In this document: positions 36,652-45,351 of the stretch, one piece after another
Position numbering within the stretch: the first letter of the stretch is position 1
How the letters are laid out: every line of letters starts with the position of its first letter
Source of the DNA: a gamma proteobacterium IMCC1989
GTDB taxonomy: Bacteria; Pseudomonadota; Gammaproteobacteria; Pseudomonadales; Cellvibrionaceae
NCBI GenBank assembly: GCA_000209515.2
Contig: AEVK01000116.1
Coordinates: 1 to 53,658 of the forward strand
DNA: 53,658 bases
Direction: 5' to 3'
Translations under genes and position numbers: made by a program
The notes under the pieces: generated by a model
The model's input: the letters and a program-made list of their open reading frames with translations, nothing else
Databases searched by the model: none
What the model was told of the DNA's origin: nothing

Positions 36652-37422
36652 CTAAAACGACTCTTCTTTACGAGCGGTAAGTACTTCGACACCCGTAGCT
36701 GTTACCAAAAGTGTGTGTTCCCATTGTGCCGATAAACGCCCGTCTTTGGTTTCGACTGTCCAGCCATCATTTTTCAGTTTTGTTTGTGCTTTACCGGCGT
36801 TTACCATAGGTTCGATGGTAAAACACATCCCTTCTTTGAGTGCCATGCCAGTATCCGGCTTGCCGTAATGTAATACCTGTGGCTCTTCATGGAAGGTGTG
36901 CCCGATGCCGTGACCGCAATACTCTCTTACTACAGTATAGTGATTGGCTTCGGCATACTGTTGGATAACATGCCCTATATCCCCAAGACGTGCGCCTGGT
37001 TTTACTAGTTCAATGCCTTTATAAAGACATTCTTGGGTGATTTGTACTAAGCGCTCAGCGTGCGGTATTGGTGTGCCGACAAAATACATTTTGCTGGTAT
37101 CACCATGATAGCCTTCGTAAATCACTGTCACGTCTATATTGATAATGTCGCCGTTTTTCAGTTTTTTCTTATCCGAGGGAATGCCGTGACAAATAACATG
37201 GTTGACCGATGTGCAAACGGATTTTGGAAAGCCCCGGTAACCTAAGCAAGCAGGAATCGCTTTTTGTACGTTGACGATATGATCGTGGCATAGACGATCT
37301 ATTTCTTCTGTTGTTACACCTGCAACCACATGATCGCCGATCATCTCCAGCACTTCTGCGGCCATACGGCCCGCAATGCGCATTTTTTCAATTTCTTCAG
37401 GTGTTTTAATCGTTACAGACAT
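36652..37422 (-). CDS. map: Type I methionine aminopeptidase
   Basis: A 256-aa enzyme that removes N-terminal Met. Metal ligand motifs are NIDVTVIYEGYHGDTSKMYF (two Asp), GHGIGHTFHEEPQ (His and Glu) and EGMCFTIEPMVN plus the final QWEHTLLV. Length matches the bacterial short form. It starts at ATG 37422 and is divergent from efpL with a 202-bp intergenic region. It lies upstream of glnD in the standard order. Confidence 0.96.
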   Translation of the reverse strand: MSVTIKTPEEIEKMRIAGRMAAEVLEMIGDHVVAGVTTEEIDRLCHDHIVNVQKAIPACLGYRGFPKSVCTSVNHVICHGIPSDKKKLKNGDIINIDVTVIYEGYHGDTSKMYFVGTPIPHAERLVQITQECLYKGIELVKPGARLGDIGHVIQQYAEANHYTVVREYCGHGIGHTFHEEPQVLHYGKPDTGMALKEGMCFTIEPMVNAGKAQTKLKNDGWTVETKDGRLSAQWEHTLLVTATGVEVLTARKEESF

Positions 37423-37624
37423 AAAAAGCCTATCTTCTGTTGATGTGAATAAACTCTATTGTAAACCAGTCGAGAGGTTAGGTCAGCCGTATCAAAAGAA
37501 ATTGCGTAAATGAATCATAGTACTTATCTACACTAAAAGGCGCTGATAAAAGGGTTTTGATCAGTCATTCTGTTGTAGAATAAAACAGATAGTTTCTGTT
37601 TTTTCAATTAAGTAGAGTCAAGTT

Positions 37625-38200
37625 ATGCCAAAAGCGAGTGAAATAAAAAAGAATACCGCCATCGAAATTAATGGTGAAGCGTATATTGTGCGTGATATTG
37701 AGCGTTCCGTTCCACAAGGCCGTGCAGGCGGTAGTATTTATCGTATGCGTATGTACAACGTGGCGACTAATGCAAAAGTAGATGAGTCCTATAAAGATTC
37801 GGAAATGCTTGCGCTGGCCGACCTTACGCGTCGTTCAGTGATGTTTTCTTATGCCGATGGTGATGAATATGTGTTTATGGATAACGAAGACTACACGCCG
37901 TATAGCTTTAATAAAGAGGCGATTGCTGACGAGCTATTATTTATTACCGAAAATACAAAAGACCTACAGGTGATTATCGTGAATGATGCCCCTGTTGCTT
38001 TAGACTTACCATCCTCGGTTGAGTTAGAAATCGTTGAAACAGACCCTTCTATTAAAGGTGCTTCTGCTTCTGCGCGAAGTAAGCCGGCAGTGCTAGTAAC
38101 GGGATTAACGGTACAAGTGCCTGAGCATATTTCTAACGGTGAAACTATTAAAATCAATGTAGAAGAACGTAAGTTTACTGGCCGTGGTGAATCGAAGTAA
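37625..38200 (+). CDS. efpL: EF-P-like protein EfpL (YeiP)
   Basis: A 191-aa elongation factor P paralogue that relieves ribosome stalling. The YeiP features are [50 protein letters not shown], and [29 protein letters not shown] near the C-terminus. The loop that in EF-P carries the modified Lys reads [13 protein letters not shown], with Arg near the tip as in unmodified EfpL. It is divergent from map and closed by a 17-bp hairpin. Confidence 0.93.
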   Translation: MPKASEIKKNTAIEINGEAYIVRDIERSVPQGRAGGSIYRMRMYNVATNAKVDESYKDSEMLALADLTRRSVMFSYADGDEYVFMDNEDYTPYSFNKEAIADELLFITENTKDLQVIIVNDAPVALDLPSSVELEIVETDPSIKGASASARSKPAVLVTGLTVQVPEHISNGETIKINVEERKFTGRGESK

Positions 38201-38223
38201 TTGGCGTTAGTACTTTACTAACC

Positions 38224-38262
38224 ATTTATACGATGCTGAGCCTAACTCAGCATCGTATAAAT
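38224..38262. terminator. Bidirectional hairpin between efpL and the sod gene
   Basis: Perfect 17-bp arms, left ending GATGCTGAG (38224-38240) and right starting CTCAGCATC (38246-38262), around CCTAA. The convergent genes efpL and sod end on each side at 38200 and 38265. AT at both feet could serve both directions. Confidence 0.85.
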
Positions 38263-38264
38263 CA

Positions 38265-38848
38265 TTAAGCTGCCGAAAAGTTCTTTTCAGCGAACTCCCA
38301 GTTAACCAACTTAAAAAATGCTTCTACATATTTAGGTCGCGCATTGCGATAATCAATATAATAGGCATGTTCCCATACATCACAGGTGAGTAGTGGTGTG
38401 TTGTCGCCAGTAAGAGGGCATCCCGCATCATCGGTATTTACAATGTCCAGTTTTCCTTCAGGTGTTTTTACTAGCCATGTCCAGCCAGAGCCGAAGTTAC
38501 TGGCTGCCTTTGCTGAAAAATCACTGACAAACGCTTCATAATTTCCCCATTGCGCATCAATAGCGGCTGCCACTTTCCCGTTTGCTTCACCGCCACCATT
38601 TGGGCTTAGGCTATGCCAAAAAAAGTATGATTCCATATCTGCGCTGCATTGTTAAAGACACCACCTTCTGATGTTTTGATAATCTCTTCCAGCGATTGAT
38701 CCGCAAGGGCGGTACCGTCGATGGCATCATTAAGCTTAGTCACGTAAGCTTGATGGTGTTTGCCATAATGGTAATCTAAAGTCTCTGCAGATATATGAGG
38801 CTCTAGAGCGGATTTATCATAAGGTAGCGCAGGTAATTCAAAACTCAT
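38265..38848 (-). pseudogene. sodB: Iron superoxide dismutase, split by a one-base shift at T7
   Basis: The minus strand encodes an Fe-SOD in two frames. The first (38848-38606) runs [20 protein letters not shown] to IWNHTFF and stops after GIA. The second (about 38636-38265) continues [13 protein letters not shown] to LVNWEFAEKNFSAA. Together they give about 194 residues, the length of E. coli SodB. Metal ligands His27, His74 (NHTFF) and the DVWEHAYY Asp/His are all present. The break is at seven T (38624-38618): eight would restore ACT TTT TTT TGG. The T TTT TTT run is also a slippery heptamer for a -1 shift. Sequencing error, a real mutation or frameshifting are all possible. Confidence 0.85.
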
Positions 38849-38963
38849 TAGTAATATCCTGTGGTGAAATTGAAAAAGTATGCTTTGTGTATGAAGTTCA
38901 GCATCAAAAAATTAATACGTCATTACTTAAAAAGTAGATGTGTTGTAGAAGTGCATTCCAAAA

Positions 38964-38986
38964 AAAAGCCGCGATTAGCGGCTTTT
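38964..38986 (-). terminator. Intrinsic terminator of the bufferin-DoxX operon
   Basis: Stem AAAAGCCGC (38964-38972) and GCGGCTTTT (38978-38986) around GATTA. On the minus strand it is followed by about nine T. It lies 20 bp past the doxX stop at 39007, closing the minus-strand operon. Confidence 0.85.
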
Positions 38987-39006
38987 AACAACAAAGATAG
39001 GTGATA

Positions 39007-39477
39007 TTAACGTTTGAGTAATAAACGATCTACAGAGAGTAAGCCGCCACCATTACGCATTAAATATAGCAAGATAAGCGCCCAGTATACGTGAACACTC
39101 CACCATGCATCGGGGTAGACAAAGAATTGAATCGTCATTGTCATTACCATTAACCCCAGCGCGGCAAAGCGTGTCATAAAGCCGAATAGAATCATTAATG
39201 CTAAGAAAAACTCCCCAAATGTGCCTAAATAAGCGGCAAGTTCACTTGGGATCAGTGGGATACCGTATTCGAAATCAAATAGCAAAAAAGTACTATCCGT
39301 TACATTCCAGAATGCAAAGTGTTGTCCTCCAATCGTTAGCCCTGTGATCTTGGTTTGTACTGAAAACCAAAACACTTTAAAAATCACCAAGCGCATGGCT
39401 AGGTTCACAACCCACTCAGGGATCATAGATAATAGGCTATCAATCGGGCCTAATACTTTGCATAAATAGTTTTTCAT
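39007..39477 (-). CDS. DoxX family membrane protein
   Basis: A 156-aa protein with four hydrophobic helices (about 21-40, 65-86, 89-112 and 120-143). The AAYLGTFGEFFLALMILFGFMTRFAAL and VYWALILLYLMRNGGG segments are DoxX hallmarks. DoxX proteins often end DUF692/DUF2063 operons and are thought to be redox-linked. It follows bufC by 35 bp with AGAAAGG as ribosome site, so it is the last gene of the unit. Confidence 0.85.
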   Translation of the reverse strand: MKNYLCKVLGPIDSLLSMIPEWVVNLAMRLVIFKVFWFSVQTKITGLTIGGQHFAFWNVTDSTFLLFDFEYGIPLIPSELAAYLGTFGEFFLALMILFGFMTRFAALGLMVMTMTIQFFVYPDAWWSVHVYWALILLYLMRNGGGLLSVDRLLLKR

Positions 39478-39512
39478 TGTTGAGGCCTTTCTCTTATTTT
39501 GTAGTTAATGGT

Positions 39513-40334
39513 TTATGGTGAAATAATATCGCTAAATAGTTGTGCTTGTAACGCAAATTGTATGCTGTTGCCCACATTAAAATCAGCATGTTTCTCTAAT
39601 GTGTTTTCAATCGCTTTTGCTAATGTGCAGCCTCGTTGTAAATACTGTATGAATGCATAAATATCATCCGGTACTTGATACATATCGACACTGTATACAG
39701 GTCTGACTATGAAAACCTGTTGTGGTTCACCCAGTTGCACAGATTCTTGTTGATTAGCTGCTTTTTGTGAGTCGCTCGCTTCTTCTTGGTTATTTTGCCA
39801 GATGCTAAAAATAGGCTCTGGCGATTGAATACATTGCAGCGAAGGGTGCAGCTCAATAAGCGATTGTGCGAGTAATTCTGGCGCAACCAATGCCATCGCT
39901 TCTGCGGTTAATGGCGCTTTATCTGCAGCATGATATGCCCGATGCCTTGCTAATTCTAGCGCGGCAACATCGGGTAGATACACCATTGTTTTAGTGTGTT
40001 CAAAATTGCACAAAAAATCAGCAAAGTTTTCACCTAAAAATACCATAGCGGCTTGTCGCGGTGGATGTTGACGAAAATAAACACCTGCAGTGCCGGTAAA
40101 AAAATCGTCACCCACGAGCTTCTTAACCACGGGATACAAATCGCCGAGTGCAGTGGTCAATGAATAAAATACATTATTTTGATATATCGCAAAACGCTGT
40201 TGGCTAGATTTCTTTGATGTGGTTTGAAATGATTTTTGAAGATCAGGTGATAGTTCACCGAGTAAGCCTTCATAAAAATTCTGTTGCCAGTGGGTTAATT
40301 CTATATTTTTTTCGGGATCGTTTTGTTGATTCAT
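39513..40334 (-). CDS. bufC: BufC-like DUF2063 protein, partner of the MNIO enzyme
   Basis: A 273-aa DUF2063 protein. The N-terminal region FAIYQNNVFYSLTTALGDLYPVV, the VGDDFFTGTAGVYFRQHPPR segment and YLPDVAALELARHRAYHAAD are typical. In bufferin systems this protein presents the precursor to the DUF692 enzyme. A Ser/Gln/Asn-rich insert (EEASDSQKAANQQESVQ, about 185-200) is unusual. Its start overlaps the bufB stop by four bases (ATGA). Confidence 0.85.
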   Translation of the reverse strand: MNQQNDPEKNIELTHWQQNFYEGLLGELSPDLQKSFQTTSKKSSQQRFAIYQNNVFYSLTTALGDLYPVVKKLVGDDFFTGTAGVYFRQHPPRQAAMVFLGENFADFLCNFEHTKTMVYLPDVAALELARHRAYHAADKAPLTAEAMALVAPELLAQSLIELHPSLQCIQSPEPIFSIWQNNQEEASDSQKAANQQESVQLGEPQQVFIVRPVYSVDMYQVPDDIYAFIQYLQRGCTLAKAIENTLEKHADFNVGNSIQFALQAQLFSDIISP

Positions 40335-41227
40335 TGAGCACCGCCCAGATTATCGGGGCTGACATTTTTTGTGACGGGCATTTGTAATCGACGCGCTTTT
40401 TCTGCTTCACTCACCAGTTGACCGAGTTCAGGAATATCGGTATCCCATTCAATTAATACAGGGGGCAGGGTATCTGTTTGGGTTGCTATTTTTTCCATGG
40501 TATAGCTATATAGATCCCATACTTCGTTGATCACTGGCGATCCATGATCGTCTATTAAGACTATTTCATTTTCGATTGTTTCTTGCGCATGTCCCGCTAA
40601 ATGTATCTCGCCTACCGCCGCAAGAGGGTAGTCATTAATGTAGTCTTCTGCAGACTGATATTGAGTGCCATGCTGATTATTGACCGAAACATACACATTG
40701 TTAATGTCTAATAACAAGCCACAGTCGGTTTGTTTGACTAGTTCGCGTAAAAAATCGGTTTCGCTGAGATCACTTTGATGAAACCCAAGATAGCTTGATG
40801 GGTTTTCAATGTAAATTTTTTGCTTCAGTGCATCTTGTACTTTATGAATGTTATTAGCGACAACCGCCAAAGATTCTTGGTTATAAGGCAGGGGTAATAA
40901 ATCATTGAGAAAGTGCTGGTTCCAATGGCTCCACGATAAATGCTCAGAGACTTGTGCAGGCTGATAACAGTTAACCACATGAGTTAATGCGGCTAAATGT
41001 TCGTCACTTACGCCATTTACGCTGCCTAATGATAAACCAACACCGTGCATGGATAAGGGGTAGATTTCGGCAATCTCACGCAAATATTTATGTGGTAAAC
41101 CGCCAGCACCCATATAGTTTTCTGGGTGTACTTCTAGCCAATCGATAGCGGGTTTGGTACGTAAAATCTCATCGTAATGCTGTGCTTTTAAGCCGATGCC
41201 TGCGCCATGTAATATCGTTTTTGTCAT
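40331..41227 (-). CDS. bufB: DUF692 multinuclear non-heme iron enzyme, BufB-like
   Basis: A 298-aa TIM-barrel DUF692 (MNIO) protein. Metal-binding regions include MHGVGLSLGS, SEHLSWSHW, YIENPSSYLGF, LLLDINNVYVS, GEIHLAGHAQE and the IEWDTDIPEL end. Characterised members modify Cys residues in small precursors using iron and oxygen. The start ATG 41227 has a weak ribosome site and lies 87 bp after the bufA1 stop, beyond a strong hairpin. Confidence 0.9.
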   Translation of the reverse strand: MTKTILHGAGIGLKAQHYDEILRTKPAIDWLEVHPENYMGAGGLPHKYLREIAEIYPLSMHGVGLSLGSVNGVSDEHLAALTHVVNCYQPAQVSEHLSWSHWNQHFLNDLLPLPYNQESLAVVANNIHKVQDALKQKIYIENPSSYLGFHQSDLSETDFLRELVKQTDCGLLLDINNVYVSVNNQHGTQYQSAEDYINDYPLAAVGEIHLAGHAQETIENEIVLIDDHGSPVINEVWDLYSYTMEKIATQTDTLPPVLIEWDTDIPELGQLVSEAEKARRLQMPVTKNVSPDNLGGAQ

Positions 41228-41254
41228 GAGAATAAAATAATTTTATAGAATGAA

Positions 41255-41280
41255 AAAAGGCCAGTTTACACTGGCCTTTT
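41255..41280 (-). terminator. Hairpin between bufA1 and bufB
   Basis: Perfect 11-bp stem, AAAAGGCCAGT and ACTGGCCTTTT around four bases, followed on the minus strand by six T. It lies between the precursor gene and the maturation genes of the same operon and should cut most transcripts, giving excess BufA1. Confidence 0.85.
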
Positions 41281-41313
41281 AGAAAAGCGAATACATTAAC
41301 GCTAGGGTAAATA

Positions 41314-41598
41314 TTAGCTAGGGATGTTAACGTCTGTTGGCTCAGTAGAACCGCCGACTAAACGATCACAGCTACCTTTAGGCACAAACATCCACGCGTT
41401 ACCTTGGCCATCTTTTGTTGATGTGCCAGCACAGCTAGTGCCTGGTCCTGCAGCACAATCATTCTTTCCTGCTTTAGATACACCATAGCATTTTTCAGCT
41501 TTAAACTTAGGGCCAGCTACAGCATCTTGTGCTGTTGCCATGAATAGACCGCTAGCAATAGCGCTGGTAATTAATAGTGAAGTGGTTGTTTTTTTCAT
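41314..41598 (-). CDS. bufA1: BufA1-like bufferin precursor, DUF2282 family
   Basis: A 94-aa exported peptide with a signal segment (residues 1-28, ending QDAVAG) and a mature part with Cys37, Cys48, Cys56 and Cys77. The [24 protein letters not shown] segment is the DUF2282/BufA1 signature. In described systems the two inner Cys are converted to 5-thiooxazoles, giving a copper-binding periplasmic peptide; this is established for homologues and assumed here. ATG 41598 has a GGAGA site; the TTG four codons upstream is part of the ribosome site. Confidence 0.9.
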   Translation of the reverse strand: MKKTTTSLLITSAIASGLFMATAQDAVAGPKFKAEKCYGVSKAGKNDCAAGPGTSCAGTSTKDGQGNAWMFVPKGSCDRLVGGSTEPTDVNIPS

Positions 41599-41785
41599 CG
41601 TTTTCTCCAAAGTGAAAATATAAAATGACAGTGTTAACCGTGTATTGTTAATGTGTGCTTTTTAGGACTGCCATTTTTTTTTAAAGTTCATTTGAAGTTG
41701 AATAATAGTTCAGCTAAAAAATTTAGCTAGCATAGCCCGTTGTTTTTATATGCCCGTGTCAATAATTACTATCGGTTTCATTCGG

Positions 41786-42727
41786 CTACTCTTTTAATAA
41801 TAATCTTATTTCGTTAATACTAGGAGGTTGGCACCCTTTTCTACCGCAGTTAATCGCTGCCGCAGCAGAGGCAAATGAGAGTAGCGAGGACAGTTGATCT
41901 GGAACAATGTCGGCTATCTCTTTCGGGCTTTTCATTCCTAAGTTGTGTAGGCCGTAGAGATATGCAGCCGAAAAACAATCACCTGCACCAACGGTATCCA
42001 CTAATTCAGATAAGCGAAAGCTGCTCACGCTAATACGCTGACCATTCCAAAATGCTTCTGAGCCCTGTGATCCTAAAGTGATAATGGCCAGCTGTGTGGT
42101 GCTTGCTAGCACTTGCTTGGCATTTTCCAGTGTCATGTTGGGGTATAGGTATGCCAAATCCTCGTCGCTGACTTTTACCACATGGGCGAGTGCCATAAGC
42201 GATTGTATCCGTTTTCTATAATCATCCTCATCCGTGATTAATCCTGCTCTCACATTAGGGTCAACGGAAATAATTCCGTTATTGTCTTTTACTGCGTGAA
42301 CTAGCTTCATCCAGTGTGTGTAGTCATCGGCATCGTTTAGACAGAAGCCGGTAATGTGTAACATTTTCGTATTGTTAGGTACGGCATCTTCTAGTGCAAA
42401 TTGGTCAATCGCTCTATCAGCGGTGCCTTGTCGATAAAAGCTATAGCTGGGTTGATTGTCTGCGGTAAAATTGACTATGGCTAAAGGGGTCGGTGCGCTA
42501 ACCCGTGGAGTTAATCCCACACTAACACCATGCTTTTGTAACCCTTTTAGCAATAAATCACCAAAGCTATCAGTAGAGATGGGGCAGGCAAAGGTGGGCT
42601 GTTTTCCTAGTATGCCTAATGCACATGCAACGTTATAAGCCGATCCACCCGTTATGGCAGTAAATTCTGCTGTATTTGCGTTGTTATTAACAATATCAAT
42701 CAATGCTTCACCGGCGACTAAGATCAT
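41786..42727 (-). CDS. PfkB-family carbohydrate kinase, probable fructokinase
   Basis: A 313-aa PfkB kinase. The N-terminal GEALIDIV and GGSAYNVACALG, and the C-terminal ATP/catalytic motif DTVGAGDCFSAA, are intact. It is divergent from the mtlEFGK operon and mannitol dehydrogenase yields fructose, so fructose 6-phosphate formation is the likely job. Similar to MtlZ of pseudomonads. The start overlaps the shared regulatory region. Confidence 0.88.
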   Translation of the reverse strand: MILVAGEALIDIVNNNANTAEFTAITGGSAYNVACALGILGKQPTFACPISTDSFGDLLLKGLQKHGVSVGLTPRVSAPTPLAIVNFTADNQPSYSFYRQGTADRAIDQFALEDAVPNNTKMLHITGFCLNDADDYTHWMKLVHAVKDNNGIISVDPNVRAGLITDEDDYRKRIQSLMALAHVVKVSDEDLAYLYPNMTLENAKQVLASTTQLAIITLGSQGSEAFWNGQRISVSSFRLSELVDTVGAGDCFSAAYLYGLHNLGMKSPKEIADIVPDQLSSLLSFASAAAAINCGRKGCQPPSINEIRLLLKE

Positions 42728-42774
42728 TTTCTTTCCTTTTCTTCAGGTTCGTATGTATGCGGTTGTTTGGTGCA

Positions 42775-42830
42775 TTTTTGTGCGCGTGCATACTATTCTG
42801 CACAAAAAAGGGGAATATTTCGAGTATAAT
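42775..42830 (+). promoter_or_regulatory. Predicted activator site and promoter of the mtl operon
   Basis: An inverted repeat TTTTTGTGC (42775-42783) and GCACAAAAA (42800-42808) lies just before a consensus TATAAT (42825-42830). The base where a -35 box would be expected has no good match, which suits an activator-dependent promoter such as one driven by the AraC-type gene downstream. The shared region also serves the divergent kinase. Confidence 0.5.
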
Positions 42831-42993
42831 GCAAAAAAGTACTGGTTATTGGGGGATGAGTACTGTGTCTACAGGCCGATACAAAGGTATTGTTCATCAC
42901 CCGCATTACTTTGCCTTTTACATTAAAGGCTTTCTCGTAAGTAATACGGTAGTTCACAATAAAAATAAGGCGTAAAGCCCAGGAGAGTATCTG

Positions 42994-44304
42994 ATGAAAA
43001 AAATGAAATCCTCTGTTGTTGCACTGGCGATGAGTTTAGGTGTGGTTGGTGCTGTTCAAGCAACAGACCTTACGATCGCTACAGTGAATAACGGTCATAT
43101 GGTCGAAATGCAAAAACACAGCAGTAGTTTTGAGGCCGCTAATCCAGACATTAACTTGAAATGGGTGACTCTAGAAGAATCTGCTTTGCGCCAACGAGTG
43201 ACTACCGATATTGCAACCAAAGGTGGACAGTTTGATGTGATGACCATTGGTATGTACGAAGCACCTATCTGGGGTGCAAAAGGATGGTTGGAAGAACTAA
43301 CGTTTAGCGATGCTTACGATATAGACGATGTATTGCCCGCAATGCGTGGCGGCTTGTCTGTAGGCGATAAGTTATATGCCGCGCCGTTCTATGGCGAAAG
43401 CTCAATGATCATGTACCGCAAGGACTTGGTAGCAGCAGCAGGAATGACCATAGAAGATAACCCTAGCTGGGGCCATATTCGTGATGTTGCCGCAGCAATA
43501 AACAGCCCTGAAGACGGTGTTTACGGTATTTGTTTACGTGGTAAGCCGGGTTGGGGAGATAACATGGCCTTCTTAACTACGATGGCAAACTCTTTTGGTG
43601 CCCGTTGGTTTGACGAAGATTGGAAGCCTCAGCTAGATCAGCCAGCATGGGCTCATGCGGTGACTTTTTATATCGACCTGCTAACTAAGTATGGCCCTCC
43701 CGGTTCTAGCTCAAATAGCTTTAATGAAATTTTAGCCTTATATAACGAAGGTAAATGCGGTATGTGGATTGATGCCACTATTGCGGCGTCTTTTGTTACC
43801 GACCCTAAGCAAAGTAAAGTAGCAGACCAAGTAGCTTTCGCTCAATCCCCTGTAGCGGTGACTAATCGTGGCGCTAATTGGTTGTGGGCATGGTCTTTGG
43901 CTGTTCCAGCAGGAACTCAAAAAAGTGCAGAAGCACAAAAGTTTATTGAGTGGGCAACGTCTAAAGAGTATATCGAATTAGTCGCCAAGGCTAAGGGTTG
44001 GGGATCTGTACCTACTGGTACGCGCACAAGTACCTACAACAATCCTAAATTCCAGAACGCCGCTGTATTTGCAGACGCAGAGCTAAAAGCGATTTTATCT
44101 GCCGATCCTGATAATAGTACGCTAGAGCCAACACCATATACTGGTGTGCAGTTTGCGGCAATTCCTGAGTTTCAGGCGATTGGTGTCGCTGTTGGTCAAC
44201 AAATTAGTGCGGCATTAGCAGGAAAGTTGACTGTTGAAAAAGCACTAGAACAAGCACAAAAAGCAGCTGATCGTGAAATGCGTAAGGCGAGATATTATAA
44301 ATAA
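42994..44304 (+). CDS. mtlE: Mannitol/polyol ABC transporter substrate-binding protein
   Basis: A 436-aa periplasmic binding protein with a signal peptide (1-23, cleavage after VQA). The family-typical body includes MYRKDLVAAAGM, CLRGKPGWGDNM and NEGKCGMWIDAT. Neighbours (permeases, ATPase, AraC regulator, mannitol dehydrogenase) match the pseudomonad mtlE-R-D region. Sorbitol may be a second substrate. ATG 42994 has a GGAGA site. A hairpin follows, likely raising mtlE levels over mtlF. Confidence 0.9.
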   Translation: MKKMKSSVVALAMSLGVVGAVQATDLTIATVNNGHMVEMQKHSSSFEAANPDINLKWVTLEESALRQRVTTDIATKGGQFDVMTIGMYEAPIWGAKGWLEELTFSDAYDIDDVLPAMRGGLSVGDKLYAAPFYGESSMIMYRKDLVAAAGMTIEDNPSWGHIRDVAAAINSPEDGVYGICLRGKPGWGDNMAFLTTMANSFGARWFDEDWKPQLDQPAWAHAVTFYIDLLTKYGPPGSSSNSFNEILALYNEGKCGMWIDATIAASFVTDPKQSKVADQVAFAQSPVAVTNRGANWLWAWSLAVPAGTQKSAEAQKFIEWATSKEYIELVAKAKGWGSVPTGTRTSTYNNPKFQNAAVFADAELKAILSADPDNSTLEPTPYTGVQFAAIPEFQAIGVAVGQQISAALAGKLTVEKALEQAQKAADREMRKARYYK

Positions 44305-44323
44305 GTGCTTTTGTTGAAAGTGG

Positions 44324-44355
44324 GGGGCAGGCGATTTTTTATCTGCCCCGTTTTT
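44324..44355 (+). terminator. Hairpin between mtlE and mtlF
   Basis: Stem GGGGCAG (44324-44330) and CTGCCCC (44343-44349) with GTTTTT after it. It lies 20 bp past mtlE and 130 bp before mtlF, fitting partial termination that keeps the binding protein in excess. Confidence 0.75.
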
Positions 44356-44484
44356 AGGTAATTATTGTTTTTATGTTGTTTTAATTCCTAAACATTACTG
44401 CTCTGGTATTTATGTGGGCAGTAATGGTGTTGAAATTCAGTCGTAGTAGACCATAAAAATAAAAATAATTGGAAGATATAACCA

Positions 44485-45351
44485 ATGAATTCCCGTATTG
44501 CGAAGTTGCTACAAGCACCTTCTATTATCTTATTATTTCTGTGGATGATCGTGCCCTTGGGTATGACGCTATATTTTTCGGTGGTGCGTTATAACCTATT
44601 ATCCCCAGGACCGCTGGAGTTTGATGGTTTTTCAAACTATGCCTTTTTTATCACTGACTCGGCTTTTCTTCCCGCATTGATCAATACCTTGATCTTGGTA
44701 GGGTCCATATTAATTATTACCGTTGTCATGGGTTTAGCATTAGCACTATTGATTAACCGCCCATTTTTTGGTCGTGGAATCGTTCGGGTGATGATGATTT
44801 CTCCCTTTTTTATTATGCCAACCGTCAACGCGCTTATTTGGAAAAATATGTTGATGAACCCCGTTTACGGCATTTTTTCGGTAATCGCGATTGCCTTTGG
44901 TGCAGAGCCGATAGATTGGTTATCTGAGATGCCGCTACTCTCTATTATTATTATGGTGAGCTGGCAGTGGACACCCTTTGCCTTATTAATTTTTATTACC
45001 TCATTGCAATCACAAGATACTGAGCAGCAAGAAGCAGCGCAATTAGATGGTGCAAGCTCTTGGGCTATATTCAAATACTTAACACTTCCTCATTTAGCGC
45101 GGCCTATTGCAGTGGTGATCATGATTCAAACCATTTTTCACTTATCTATCTTTGCGGAAATATTTGTTACCACGGGTGGTGGCCCAGGTTACGACAGTAC
45201 AAACCTAGCATTTCTCATATTTTCTCAAGCGCTTTTACAATTTGATGTGGGGGTGGCCTCTGCAGGCGGCGTTATTGCGATTATTCTCGCCAATATTGTT
45301 GCGTTCTTTTTAATTCGAGCGGTGGGTAAAAACCTAATGGTGCAGTCATGA
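44485..45351 (+). CDS. mtlF: Polyol ABC transporter permease MtlF
   Basis: A 288-aa permease with six helices of the MalF/UgpA type. The ATPase-contact (EAA) motif is EQQEAAQLDGASSWAIFKYLTLP. ATG 44485 has GGAAGA upstream. The stop overlaps the mtlG start by four bases. Confidence 0.92.
   Translation: MNSRIAKLLQAPSIILLFLWMIVPLGMTLYFSVVRYNLLSPGPLEFDGFSNYAFFITDSAFLPALINTLILVGSILIITVVMGLALALLINRPFFGRGIVRVMMISPFFIMPTVNALIWKNMLMNPVYGIFSVIAIAFGAEPIDWLSEMPLLSIIIMVSWQWTPFALLIFITSLQSQDTEQQEAAQLDGASSWAIFKYLTLPHLARPIAVVIMIQTIFHLSIFAEIFVTTGGGPGYDSTNLAFLIFSQALLQFDVGVASAGGVIAIILANIVAFFLIRAVGKNLMVQS

Noticed and set aside
42654-42975. Two short plus-strand frames between the kinase and mtlE
   Set aside because: They overlap the kinase start and the regulatory region, lack ribosome sites and show no family features.
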